From the NCBI RefSeq assembly GCF_000002995.4, contig NW_025062476.1, forward strand, positions 6,871,001 through 6,935,000: 64,000 bases of DNA. Direction: 5' to 3'. How positions within the stretch are numbered: position 1 is the stretch's first letter; the number at the start of each line of letters is the position of its first letter. This document shows positions 36,923-48,564 of this stretch, piece after piece. Source of the DNA: Brugia malayi (Eukaryota; Nematoda; Chromadorea; Rhabditida; Onchocercidae). The translations under genes were made by a program, and so were the position numbers. Below the pieces are notes generated by a model. The model made no database searches. It was not told the origin of the DNA and saw only the letters and a list, made by a program, of their open reading frames with translations.

Positions 36923-39900
36923 TCACAAGCGTTCACTTGCTCGATTTGCAAGATTTCGTAAATTACCATATACTTTTGATGGCGGGCTACCTAAAACATA
37001 TTTACTTACTGCTGTATTTTTATTGCTGTATTTATATTTACTGCTGTATTTATGTAGACCTGGGAAAATCTTTTCTTATGTTATAACTTTCCTTCAATAT
37101 CAGCTATGCGTATAATAGAATAGAAAATGAGGCTTTGCATCTTAAAGTTTTCTTTATAGCTTAAATACCTAAAAAGTGAATAAAAAGAAAAAAAGAATAC
37201 CCATAATCAATGAAGAGATTGCATTCCTTGCTATCCGAATATTTTGGTACGCACCAAGTAGATGAATTTTACTGTTGGCAAGCACAATACGAGTCTGTAA
37301 CATAATTTAAATTACAAACGAAGCATACAAATGAAAAGATTAAGTTTAAGTTAGTAAACTTCCACTGAAATATTGGAACCAATGTCCATCATTTATTATT
37401 ACTGACATATCTTCATAAATTACTACACCTTAGTTATGTTTTCAATCGTGAATTTGGTTCGACCATCTTTGCCAGCAATTCGTCCAATAGCACGTGACAA
37501 ATGCTCTCCTTTTAGTGGCTTAACATCATTAATTTCGAAACTTTCTAAGAATAAATGATTCAGTCTAATTAATGCTACCGCATCATCAACATCGAAACCC
37601 AAAACAAAAGCGCGGACAAAATCTTCAGCCTGAAAACACAAATATATGTAATTCTCATGTATCGCAAAAAACCAACCCTTCTACTTCATATTACACATTT
37701 TCTTGCAAAATCAACCAGCCATTTTCAGACAAAAGCAACTAATCTTTTGCAAATGTGTAGGATCCTCAGTCTCACTCGATACACGAATTTCCACATTTCG
37801 TGTTTTCAGGTTGAATCTAAAAGAAATGTTTGTCTAATAATCAATGAAATGCATATAAGAATGGATGTCTTCAACAAAACTTATTCCGAATTGAATTTTA
37901 ATTTCAGCATGACAAATAAATTGCAAACTAGGTTGAAATAGAAAATTTGGGAAATAAACGAAAATGTACTAAAAGAACAAGAAATGCGGAAACTTCTCAG
38001 AAGATATGATTATTATAAAGAAAGTTCCTGTGATCAGGAAACATAACAATACGATAGGATACAATATGAGCAGTTTCTACTCTTACGGAAAAAAATAATG
38101 TAATTTGAAGTTAAGCAAAAAAATTACTATTGAGATGTGGAAGTACCTTATTTGTAGATGTAACTGCTTGATGATTGGCAAAATAATTTTTGACCAGTGC
38201 TCTTTTAGTGGTGAATACCGATGTGGTGGCACTGGGACTTTGCGCACTTCAACATTTGTCAAACCCCTATGTTTCTTGTAGTGTATTTGTTTTGCAACAA
38301 TAATTTCAGATTTTTCTGATATCATTCCAACATTGTCACGATTCCTTTTCCTCCTTCGTACCTGAACAAAAAAGAAATGAACGGGAAATCTACCGCAAGT
38401 GTACAAAATCATGGACATAACTTTTACAAATAAAATCCAAATCTCGACATAGCATAGAGAACTGTTTTCTAGTCCAATCGATACTTGAATAAAATTATAC
38501 AAAAAGATGTGATAATTTAAGAAATATTTAGACGAAAATTAGCGAAGCTTGGTGTACGAAAATTAACGGAAATCAAGAAGCAAAAGGACTTTTTTCATTC
38601 ATGGTAAAGCAAAAAACAGAAGAAAGGAACTTGACTAACAAACGCTGCCGGTCTTTAAAAAGAAGATCCTTTTACTTCAGGAAATTGATTTGTGGTTGAA
38701 AAAAAATTATTAATCAGTCGATTACAAGGACGAATAACGACAGTTAGGGTTAGTGAAACTAAGCAAGTAAGCAATGGTGATAAGGAGATATTATTCACTC
38801 AAATCCAATCATTTCCATAGCAAATTAGGGAATGGTGAGTTAATAAATTAATAACCACCAGATGGAATGAAATTTATTGCAACTAGTTAATTATAAACAA
38901 TGGTAATCAATTCATATCCATCTCCCTTCTAATCTCTTTGATCTCGGCTGTTCTCCCTTCTACAGCAGCTTTAATTTATTGCAAGTATTATTTGCTTGTT
39001 GCGTGCGGTCTTTAGCCATTGCAAACCTCACCTTTTTTTTTCAATGTTATAAAGCACAATATATACATGGACATATACATACATAGATATTAAATAGAGA
39101 ACACAGTCAAAAGCTACCGACCATTTGATTAAAAAAAAATTTCAATGGCATTTTTGCTATCTATGCGCCTGTTTTGAAGGTCCACATGAAGAGAGAGAAA
39201 GAGAAAGAAAAGCAAAAAGGAATATTATATATGAGTGCCATTAGAGTTTGTGTCTAATGTTTCAATGCGGTAGGTCTTCCCTCCCTATGTCCTTTTTTTG
39301 TAGAACCAATTGCAAAAATATACCAAAAGCAATAAAATTTAACCAACGCATTTTTATGCGATTGTTGGCGATAAAACGCAACAGTTGCGTGTATCGCCAT
39401 AACACTTTGTGCTGTGTTGCGGAAAGTGCACTTTGGTAAAAAATGAAAAAGTGAGCACTTCAAAGTGGGTGCTCACTCTTTCATAGTGCAAAGGGACCAT
39501 CCTTTTTCACCTCCTTCATGCTGTTTCATGTTCTTCTTGTTTAAAATGTTAACAGTTATCTAAATGCTAGATTTTCTAGAACTGTACAGGGAAGAATTTA
39601 AAAAAGCAGTCCAGTTATTCTATTTTGAAATACTCTTTTAGTAATGTATTCTACTTAATATTTCGTGCCTACTTCTCCAGCCTATTGTTTTTATAACATA
39701 TCTCCATTCAAATATCTCTAGGGTTGCTTACAAATACGGTAAAGCAAAAAACAGAAGGAACTTGAATCCTGTTAATTCTGCATCAAATTCTGAATTCTGC
39801 CACCACATCCTGTTAAAAAAAACGAAATACATGTTTCGCATCGCGATATATTTTCTGACCACTTTCCGACTATTTGTTGGATTTGAGGGAAATTTTGCAG

Positions 39901-40216
39901 GAAAAAAAATAATCTACTTGTTCATCAAATGAACAAATGAAGTCCAACTCCCCCAAAGAAATGCTCAGTTCAAAAACTTTACCAAGTATAACAATACAGA
40001 AAGTGGACTATAAAACTTGAGAGCGCTATTTGAAATTCATTAACAAAGTAAGCTCACCACATCAAATCCCTCTTCTGCCGATGGAATGATGTCTTCGTCT
40101 TCCATTCGATGAGGCAAGGTAGCAAAATGTGTAGGGATCGTTTCCAGCAAGTCCGGCATGTCATCATCTTCGACTGCTTCTATCAGTAAATCAGTTTCAA
40201 CACTCGCTTCCTCCAT
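36923..40216 (-). CDS. PNO1: PNO1 (partner of NOB1), 40S ribosome assembly factor, six exons
   Basis: A KH-domain RNA-binding protein of the 90S/pre-40S particle that works with the NOB1 nuclease at the 3' end of 18S rRNA. Exons: 40216-40058, 38361-38147, 37816-37744, 37629-37429, 37294-37201 and 36990-36923, giving 269 residues. Conserved blocks: [66 protein letters not shown] and [19 protein letters not shown], which runs into [20 protein letters not shown]; then [18 protein letters not shown] and [20 protein letters not shown]. The acidic N-terminus ([11 protein letters not shown]) is typical. Intron 3 keeps the conserved QK/AEDFV join only if it starts with AT at 37743 instead of GT. Intron 1 (1.7 kb) contains a hairpin cluster. 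The gene lies 350 bp behind TBL3 on the same strand, with a TTTCAAG acceptor-like site just before the ATG, suggesting a downstream operon gene. Confidence 0.95.
39366..39484. repeat. Cluster of hairpins and palindromes in PNO1 intron 1
   Basis: Three dyads occur within 120 bp. The first is a hairpin with outer arms TGGCGATA/TATCGCCA and inner arms CGCAAC/GTTGCG (39366-39399). The second is the perfect palindrome AAAGTGCACTTT (39423-39434). The third is a stem of ATGAAAAAGTGAGCAC (39443-39458) pairing with 39469-39484 at 15 of 16 positions across a 10-base loop. The segment is richer in GC than the intron around it. It could be a small non-autonomous DNA transposon remnant, a structured intronic RNA or a regulatory dyad array. 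Confidence 0.7.
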
Positions 40217-40566
40217 AACCAACTTGAAATGAAAAATGGCAAGAATCTATGTCCAAACTCAAAACTTTGCATTTAGCCCATTCCGTTACAATCACTGATC
40301 ACTTAATAATTTAAAGAAATTTAATTATCCTGAAAAGGATGTAGATGAAATTACATAAAAATAATACATGTATCAAGCGACGTATAATACTGTCAAATAA
40401 CAATACATAATGAAATAATGAAATTTTATTGAAAATGTTCAATTCTTCAAAATAACAACAATATAAAAATAAAACAACAACAATGATATGTAGTCACAAC
40501 TGTATAACAGGTTCAAAAAGATCAATCACTGAAAGTTGCCATTATCAAGAAAATAACAAAAACCAT
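40217..40566 (-). other. TBL3-PNO1 intercistronic spacer
   Basis: A 350-bp gap between the TBL3 stop and the PNO1 ATG on one strand. An acceptor-like TTTCAAG ends at 40223, six bases before the PNO1 ATG, where a spliced-leader site would sit. Several AATAAA-like sequences are compatible with a TBL3 poly(A) site. No ORF. Confidence 0.45.
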
Positions 40567-43500
40567 TTACAAATTCGACAGCGACATCTGCGCTAAAGTA
40601 TAGTCCAAAAATGTAGCATTTTGTCGCGCTCTTGTTAACCGATCGAAATGCCTACAAATTTTCTTCATTAGTCTTCCTAAAATCAGGTTGAAATTACCAA
40701 TAATTTAAATTCCCCAAACTGTGAGAAAAAGAAGAAAACTTGGATTAAAATCATATAACACACCTGGTTGTGTATGGAACATATGCTTCTATCACTGAAG
40801 CAAAGTTAGGCATTTTTAATAACTCCTTGGGAGGGAACGAATGCAAAACGCAATAAAGCACTAATTGACCAACCTAAAAATAAACATTAAAAACCTCAAG
40901 CGTTCCTCAGTAATATTCGCCTAATTTTAGTTTATTTATATACACACTATTACAATTCATAGGTCCATCAACAGCAAATGCGGTAGAAAAAAGCTTATTC
41001 TTTATCAACATTTTTGTAACAGAAATATTTCTCCAACTGAATCTACTAAAAGTAGTGAACGTTGAAAAATCCAAAGGAAAATGCGCGAAATGGGAATGAA
41101 AAATGAACATGCTTTGTGAAATTCAAACTGATAACATACTAACATCTGCTGTTCGACTGTTTGTGTTCCACTGGGCGGCGAAGTGCAGCAATACTACTAA
41201 CTCTTCACTATGCATTTTTTTGACCGCACTGTGCAATTCATTTGATTTTAACTCCATCATCCTCTGCACTATTTTCAAGCAGCTACAAAAAATAGAACAA
41301 AAAATCAAGCTAGAAAGTGCTCAATCTTATTAGCATAATATGACTATTCACAATTTTATAAGCAAAATAATTCGATATTTATTAATCTATCTGTTCAATA
41401 CTTGAACATACTTATATTATGTTCTCTTAAAATTTATGTCTTCCTACGTGTTGTCTACCGAAAGGAATAGACGGAAATTTTATTACTTAACAAGAGAAAT
41501 GTTAAGTTGCAAAATATCCATTCTAAGCAAAAATATTGTCAATACCAAGACAGAGCAAAATTAATATCTTCTGCCTACAAAATTTCTACAAAACACATAA
41601 ATATGCACTTCACCTGAACACCAGTAAAATAAAATACAGCATAGTGTTCTTGCTCATTCAATTTAAAACGCATATCTAAACGAATTATAAATTTTGAACA
41701 CCTATATGGTCTTGCCAGTGTTAGTGAAAATGCTAAAGCTTCAGCATAATGATTCTGCTGCATAAGATTTGTCAGAACTTGTTCACTATATGCCTTTTCT
41801 GCTCGATTACGTTCTTCTTCTTCGCGCTTTTTTTCAGAAATATCTTCCCAGATCCGTATTCGTCCATCACTACTTGCTAAAATAAAAAGCATAACTTTTT
41901 TCAAAATTTTCAAAAAGTAATTTTTCAAAAAAAAAGGAACAGAATCATTGGAAAATTCAAGAAATTGATCACGGCCTACTAAACTGTTCAATATTTTACA
42001 GAAAGAATGATAGAGAGAGAGAGAGAGAGAGAAGAGAGAGAAAGAAAGAAAAGGAGAGGGACGAATTGGTGAACACGGAAATATATTAAAATTTTGAAAG
42101 TGTACCCGTAACAAGTCTACTTTCATCATTTGTCATTTGCAAAGCCCATATTTTCTCATCATGAGCTTCTACCGTTGTGATGCATTCATTTGCAGCTATA
42201 TCCCATATTTTAAGTAAACCACCACTATCCGCAGATATTATTTGTTTGCCACCATTCACTATGACCCCCTGAAAAATGGCAAAGCAAACAGCTAGAACTC
42301 TAAAACAAATGGTTAAGTAATTGGAAAAAATTTATGATCTAGAAAAAAAAAAGAACGTGAAGAAAAGTGGAATCACATTAAGTACGGCAGACGGATGTCC
42401 AGCTAATGTGGCTATGCAATCTCGATTTGGCAGCGAAAATATCCTGATCATACAATCACCACTACATGTTATCACAGCCTGAACAGATTAACGAATAAGC
42501 TTTATGTAACCACCATTTCATCTTTTTTCTGATGTCTCGTTGCAAAACTCAAAAATAAAAGTTTTCGAAACCGTTTTCTAACTTCTGCCACTAATAGCAT
42601 AGCTCAGATTAGCATCGAAATAACGGAATCAGTCAAGAATACTATATGAAGACTCTCTGAAAAACATTACCTGAGTGGTAGGTGAAAAACGAGCATCCCA
42701 AACTCCACGGCGATGACCACTTAACATGCCACCTATGGTAAAATGCATTTTATCTGTATCAATATGCCATAACTTTGCTGTCTTGTCCATGGAGCCAGTA
42801 ACACATAAACGATCATTCAGACTAATATCTAAGCAAGTTATATCCTTTGCGTGGGCAACTAATGTTGCTGACGACTGCAGTTTCAAACTGAAAACAGCTC
42901 ATATAGTACCTCAGGAAACATTATAAACACTGAAAAAAGAAAGCACATTAAGAGCTGTTTTCGAAAGCAAAGAAGCATTAGGTGAGCAAAGTGTTAAGTC
43001 CTAATAAATTACATTCTCAAAAGATTCGACTTTTAGAAAGGAATAAACATGTTTAAATAAGAATAAGATCTCATCTCCGATCACACTGAGAAACTATAAT
43101 GTTTTCAAAAAATGAAACAAAAAGTTAATAAATAATAACCAATTATTAATAATAACTAATAACAATACTACTACCATTAACAATAATAATAAATTAGTCA
43201 GTATAATAATACTTTTCAGTTTTTTCCTTGAAATTCTTTAATGGCCACAATTTAATCGTCGTATCGTTCGATACTGAAACGATGAAACGATGCTTGGAAC
43301 CATTAGAATACCGAATACGTGTGACATTATTAGTATGTCCAGTCGCTATACCTACCTAAAAATTAACCACATATTATTAGAAATATATGAAATGAAAATG
43401 AAGCAATCTTAACAAATCAGCCACCTTTTCCACTTTCATTTCTTCACCATCGTTGAAGTCTACGCACCAAATAATAAATGTATTATCTTTGGAAGAACTA

Positions 43501-45496
43501 GCGAAGAGCTTTGAATCCCACGGTGCCGTTGACAGTGAGAGAACATTATCAGTATGACCTGTAACCTTGCGAAATAAAATCAATACATGAAATTAATTGC
43601 TATGTTTCATCACTGGATACACACTCTGCACAAATTTTATTGCCTATAAAATACTTTCAGATACTAAACATTATTCCATGTTTCATTCTGCTTCAAACAA
43701 ACGTACCGGCAATAAGACGACAAGACCAAGTATTCATATTATAAAAACGCAATTCAGAACTATTTGTAGCTGCAATCAAATATTCCAGTTTTGGTCCAAA
43801 AAACGAAACATCAAGAATCTCATCATTGAAACCAGCAAACTGTCGCTTAATTTTGAAAGTTTCTTCATCTATCCAAAAAATGTTGAAATCCGAAGTAGCC
43901 AAGAGAAATTTCTTGCAGATTTGATTGTAAATAATAGAATTGATGCGAGAGTTGGAATTACTTAAAACAAAGTAAGAAATTGAAGTTTTTTTTTATTCAT
44001 TCTACCAATAATTCAGTCATATTTGTAAACTAAAAATCACGTAAAATAGAATGAACATTCTCATAACAAACTTTCAGATGATATAATAAAGTACACAGCA
44101 AACATTGCTTGCATAAAAACAAACTAACCTACATATATTTGCAGATCTTAGTAATTTTGCGTTTTCCATATTCCAACACTTTAAAATACCTTCCTCTCCT
44201 ACTGTCAACAACGATCCAGATATAAAAATTGCTGCTTCGATCGGCTCATACAAGGGAAGCACTTTCATTTTCTCGTAGCTGTCCACATTAACGATTGACA
44301 ATGTTTGATCACGACTCACAAAAACAACTTCCGGCAGCTGTCGAATAATTATGCTTACAATTTGGCTAAAATACTAGAAAATGAATGTGCGAAATGAATT
44401 TCTCGATATGGAAAATGAATTTTTCGAAATCGAAAATATTCTAAGCTAACTGATATCGCGTAAGTTTACAACAAATTTATATCTATCTAACCTTGTGTGG
44501 TTAATCCACCGAAAAATCAATTTCTTTGGAGTTTCTAAACAAAATAATGATGAACTGCCGTCAGTATAGCCAACTACTACACGACCTTTATGAAGAAACT
44601 CGATAGCACTTACAGCGCTTGTACCTTTCAATGAGCCAACACAGCTGCGTTTCTCGAGATTCCAAATCTAAACAACTAACTGAAGCTTCCGAACTCACTT
44701 GCTAATTACCAAAACCAATAAATTTTGAAATATGTACCAAGAATAAAAGAATGTGAGATAACATTTTTTGGCATATTCAGTTGACAGCTCTACTTCCATT
44801 CTATACGATGACATAGTTGAGAATCCAAACCTTGACAACAAAATCTGCTGATCCAGTAGCAAGTAATGCATCACCTCTGGAAAATTTCATGACTAAAACC
44901 GGTGCCGAATGAGTTGATTTCCATTGACGGATTATTTCCGGATTTACTACTTCAGACCCATTTTCTAGTAAAGGCAATCGATAATTTCGTAAAAGGCCAT
45001 TCGTATAAGCTACTACGATGGAATTGCAATTTCCGTTCAACAAGAAAGTAGATATTCGTAACAGATCCTCTTCATTTCCAATCTTGTAACTGCAATTAAC
45101 AACAAAATCCGTTAGAATAAAAGGACATAAAATGCTAATTGAAGCATCCGAACTCACTCGTTATCAAATCCTTACATTTTCCATACACTAACTCATAACC
45201 TGTTTAGACCAAATTGAGCTGACCATTCATTATCTTACCAACAGAGTCATTAAGTATCCACATTCATACATTTTCCATACACTTACAAACGACTTTCAAG
45301 TCAAACATCCATTAAAATTAAAAAATGACGGCATGCTTAACCACCTTTCTCTTCCATTTTCAATATTCGACGCTCTGATATAGTTGCCGCAAGCTGAAAA
45401 AAGCATTTTTCCATCCAAACTCCATTCGATTGCTCCACCTGTATAAATTGCTTCAATAGAATGAAACAATCCTATACTGTTCACTTGATTTTTCAT
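40567..45496 (-). CDS. TBL3: TBL3/UTP13, U3 snoRNP WD40 protein, fourteen exons
   Basis: A component of the UTP-B complex of the small-subunit processome (pre-18S rRNA processing, nucleolus). Exons: 45496-45345, 45089-44831, 44667-44492, 44365-44129, 43960-43707, 43558-43425, 43355-43213, 42887-42671, 42478-42377, 42268-42106, 41876-41702, 41282-41144, 40873-40764 and 40651-40567. All are GT-AG and in phase, giving 781 residues (human TBL3 has 808). Two WD40 propellers fill residues 1 to about 615: for example FYTGG-like [87 protein letters not shown] and [14 protein letters not shown]. The Utp13 C-terminal domain follows ([43 protein letters not shown]). The ATG is two bases behind a TTTTACAG acceptor, as expected for a trans-spliced nematode gene. 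PNO1 follows 350 bp downstream, and chp-1 ends 589 bp upstream. Confidence 0.96.
42010..42060. repeat. GA-rich simple repeat in TBL3 intron 10
   Basis: A polypurine run of GA/GAAA units on the plus strand, which forms part of the pyrimidine-rich intron on the transcribed strand. It creates the spurious low-complexity stretch of the long minus-strand ORF across 41575-42129. Confidence 0.85.
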
Positions 45497-46085
45497 CTCT
45501 GTAAAATCACAGTTCTCAAAAACATTGCTGTAAAATCGTTCACTCAGAGAAAAGTAGGTAGGACCAAATCAGCCAAAATGGTTCACAAAAACTAGCTTCA
45601 GAAGATTATCTACTTTTAAAATCCTTTACACTATCAGAAAGTCAAAACACACAGAAATGTCTTCCAACAATACCTATTTCCATCAGAAGCAAGCAATAAT
45701 GTTTTTCATATCAAAGGTACGATAATTGCTTTGACTTTTTTAACAAGCCTTTTAAATAAAAATTATTTGATTTAAATCCTTTTAATAAAACTCTTTTCAA
45801 CAAAAAATTCAGAGTCATTTGCAGAAAAGTTATACACCATAACTTCAAGTATTCTGAAAATTAAGCATTAAATTTATGAAATTGAGATGGCAAATAACAA
45901 CGAAGAATAATAAATGCATTGGCATAAAAACCCAAAATATGAAGGTATGCGAAAGTTTATAATTCAGATCCTATCTACAATACCCCTCATAATATCATCA
46001 AAACTATATGGTGTTTTCCTTGTTCTGTGTTATAATAAAATTTACAATCCATTAAAAAACAATAAAAATACAGAAATTAACGCAA
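45497..46085. other. Spacer between chp-1 and TBL3
   Basis: A 589-bp gap on the shared minus strand. It ends at the trans-splice-like acceptor of TBL3. No ORF or repeat was recognised. The distance is long for a C. elegans operon, so membership of chp-1 in the TBL3-PNO1 unit is uncertain. Confidence 0.45.
45499..45506 (-). promoter_or_regulatory. Putative spliced-leader acceptor of TBL3
   Basis: On the minus strand TTTTACAG is followed by AG and then the ATG. No upstream coding exon fits, so an SL trans-splice site is the simplest reading; a 5'-UTR cis intron is the alternative. Confidence 0.45.
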
Positions 46086-48426
46086 TCAATTAGCCTTTGC
46101 TTCAACATTTTTTGCATCATACGTTAACCGTGGCCAGCTTGCTATATCTTCCTGTTTTAATACTAACTCCAGTTTTCTTTCACCAATTATTACCTGAAAA
46201 GATATTGATAAACCTAATAATTCTTTAAAAGACTGAATTTATGAACACATCATCTCAATTTTAATAAAAAGAGAGAAAAAGAAAAATTAAGTAGGAAATG
46301 TTACCTTCGATGCATCTACATTGATCCTACCAAAAAGCTCGTAATTCAACTGCGTTTCTTTTGCACCGAAACCATGTACGACTTTTAATTGCAATATAAG
46401 GCCATTGCTTTCCACTTTGCAAGACTCTGGCATGGCTCCCTTACAGTAAACATTCAAATGAATGAAGCCACCCCCGCTAAACCAGTCTTCGCGAATTTTG
46501 TCAATGCGTTCTGTCTAAATACATAAATAATATGAATTTTGATAAGTTACTGAATGATGAAAAATACATATGTTTTTGGACTCGATTTCCAATTTTCAAG
46601 GCAATTTTCGCTTACGTATTTGTGGATGATTCCGCTGAAACCTCACTGAAACTTCAACTCATACTTTTGTCCAACAGTGCTGTCCCATCGTGCAGCCTTT
46701 CTGCTCAAGAAAAGTGCCGAAATCGGAAGTTTTTTTCTCACAGCATGACCAATACTTCATTCCTTCGTGAAATATAGCTACACCGCTATGATACATACAC
46801 TTCTCATCCTTGCTTCCTTCGCCTTCATAAACCTAAAAATAATAATAATTTACTTAACGAATTAATTTTTCTTTTTTTTTTTTTCATCTAACAACAAGAT
46901 TTCTTTGTACTATTAAGCCTTTTGAATATACTCGACCTGCTTTATGAGATGGAATGAGTTCAAAAAATTTAATCTTTAACATTTATCACTGAGAACAATA
47001 ACTTTTTAATGCACGGGGATAACTAACGGTACACTAGAATTTCTATATCAGATTTTTATATAAGTTTTGTATAATGGAAAATTTTTTATGTGTCTTTATA
47101 TCTGATTTTTTCCTCGTACTTCATATTCTAAAAATACAATAAAATGCGACAATTTCATCGCTTTGAAAAATATAACAGAACGCAAAGTTATTTATCAAAC
47201 AAACCTTTTCGCAACCAGTATTTTTACATGACATGCCCACATGAATATCTGATTCAGCGTCTTCCTTTATTTCAGATTTGAATCGTTCAATGCCTTTTAA
47301 AGCGCCATCAGTCACTTCAAACTTTATCGCTTTCATTATCTTCAATGAATCATGTCTAGCTGCGGGTTTATTTAGGCCACTCCATACGATTACCTGAAAT
47401 GCAAATAAACCACTGCATCTGGTCACTGAAAATACGTTGGAAGAGGTGACATGTTTCTTTATACGGATTTTATTTCAGCGTTCTTTTTGAAAAAAAAAAA
47501 AAAAAAAGACCCAAAGGTCTCAATAATTAGACGAATGTCAATAAAAATCTCTTTCGGAAAATAATATTTCTCTTCTCTCCTCTCAGCAAACCTATAAATT
47601 TTCTGATAGGTGTTCCGTCGCTATGTTCTGAACAGAACAAATCTCTCTAGTTTTGAAAGGTATCTCACATTAAACTGAAACAAAAAAGACGCTTTAAACA
47701 ACATCAATTTTAACGTGTAATTGAAGATGTATCTGTAATTCAAGAGGCTCCTCGATGAACAATAATATATCGCTTGCACATACTTCTTCTGATAATTGAG
47801 ATTTAATTTTTGTTTCCAATTTTTTGGGTTTCGTTTCTGCTATCGCTTTCTGATTACTGTGTTGTCCGCGTGTGCAGCCCTTCAGACTTAACCATGTGCT
47901 GAAGTCTGTACTTTTTTGATTACAACAGCTCCAAATTTTATATGCATCATGGAAGTATGGTGCACCAGGATGATACAAACATGAATCTGAAAAAGACATA
48001 AGTTTGATTATAAATATTTTTTTTGCATATTTTTTTTTTTGGTTTTTTTAGATCTGGTTAAAATGACAGCATTTAAGAGTAAATCAGTAGTAAAATGCGA
48101 AAAAAAAGGTTGCGCAATACAAGCCTGACAAATCATGCTTATGTAATACAACATGAATGTATTCATATATTTTTGTTTCGTATGGTCCCGACTGGTCTAA
48201 TAATGTTTTCCGTAAGTGAGATGGAAGCGTTACAAACAGGAGTATTAACTACTTTCAAAATAATATCGAAACAGAAGAAAGCAACTGAAAAAAATAAAAT
48301 TGGAAGAATGATCATAAAAAGACAGAGTAAACACAAAGATAAGTGCTTACCATTATTGTTATCGCCAGGATCGAACTTCGTACCACATCCTTTATTGTAG
48401 CAATAAAGCAATTTTTCTTCTCCCAT
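46086..48426 (-). CDS. chp-1: CHP-1, CHORD-CHORD-CS domain protein, six exons
   Basis: An HSP90-associated zinc protein (CHORDC1/morgana family; relatives also link SGT1-HSP90 in plants). Exons: 48426-48351, 47986-47784, 47393-47205, 46832-46665, 46514-46305 and 46193-46086, all GT-AG and in phase, giving 317 residues. CHORD1 starts near residue 9: [13 protein letters not shown], then [20 protein letters not shown] and [20 protein letters not shown]2 covers about 147-210: [40 protein letters not shown] and [19 protein letters not shown]. The CS (p23-like) domain is 213-305: [20 protein letters not shown], then [16 protein letters not shown] and [14 protein letters not shown]. The conserved Cys/His zinc ligands are all present. 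A TTTTCAG acceptor 22 bases before the ATG suggests SL trans-splicing. A 34-bp minisatellite lies just upstream. Confidence 0.96.
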
Positions 48427-48448
48427 CCACGGCTCACTATTGTAGCAG

Positions 48449-48455
48449 CTGAAAA
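48449..48455 (-). promoter_or_regulatory. Putative SL1 acceptor TTTTCAG of chp-1
   Basis: An exact match to the nematode trans-splice acceptor consensus, located 22 bases before the chp-1 ATG with no coding exon upstream. Confidence 0.5.
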
Positions 48456-48462
48456 CAATCAC

Positions 48463-48564
48463 TTTACGTACTACGAAAGAAACCCGGGGAATCATCTTAC
48501 GCACTGCAAAAGAAACCCCGGAGAACCACTCTACGCATTGCGAAAGCAACCTAAGGAAATTACC
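48463..48564. repeat. Three-unit 34-bp minisatellite upstream of chp-1
   Basis: Three imperfect units of about 34 bp begin TTACGTACTACGAAAG, TTACGCACTGCAAAAG and TACGCATTGCGAAAG, each followed by an AACCC-type GC-rich half. They sit within 40-140 bp of the chp-1 ATG, in the expected promoter or outron. The unit is not a multiple of three, so the apparent ORF across it is not protein-driven. Confidence 0.75.

Noticed and set aside
39248..39463. Overlapping plus and minus ORFs in PNO1 intron 1
   Set aside because: Mirror ORFs over a palindrome-rich segment with no motif; better explained by the hairpin cluster than by coding.
41575..42129. 184-residue minus-strand ORF as one continuous coding segment
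   Set aside because: Only 41876-41702 is coding (TBL3 exon 11); the rest is intron, including the GA-rich tract.
46760..46832. Possible 2-nt frameshift in CHORD2 of chp-1
   Set aside because: A first reading gave a stop, but re-reading the reverse complement gives KCMYHSGV in frame, so the exon is intact.
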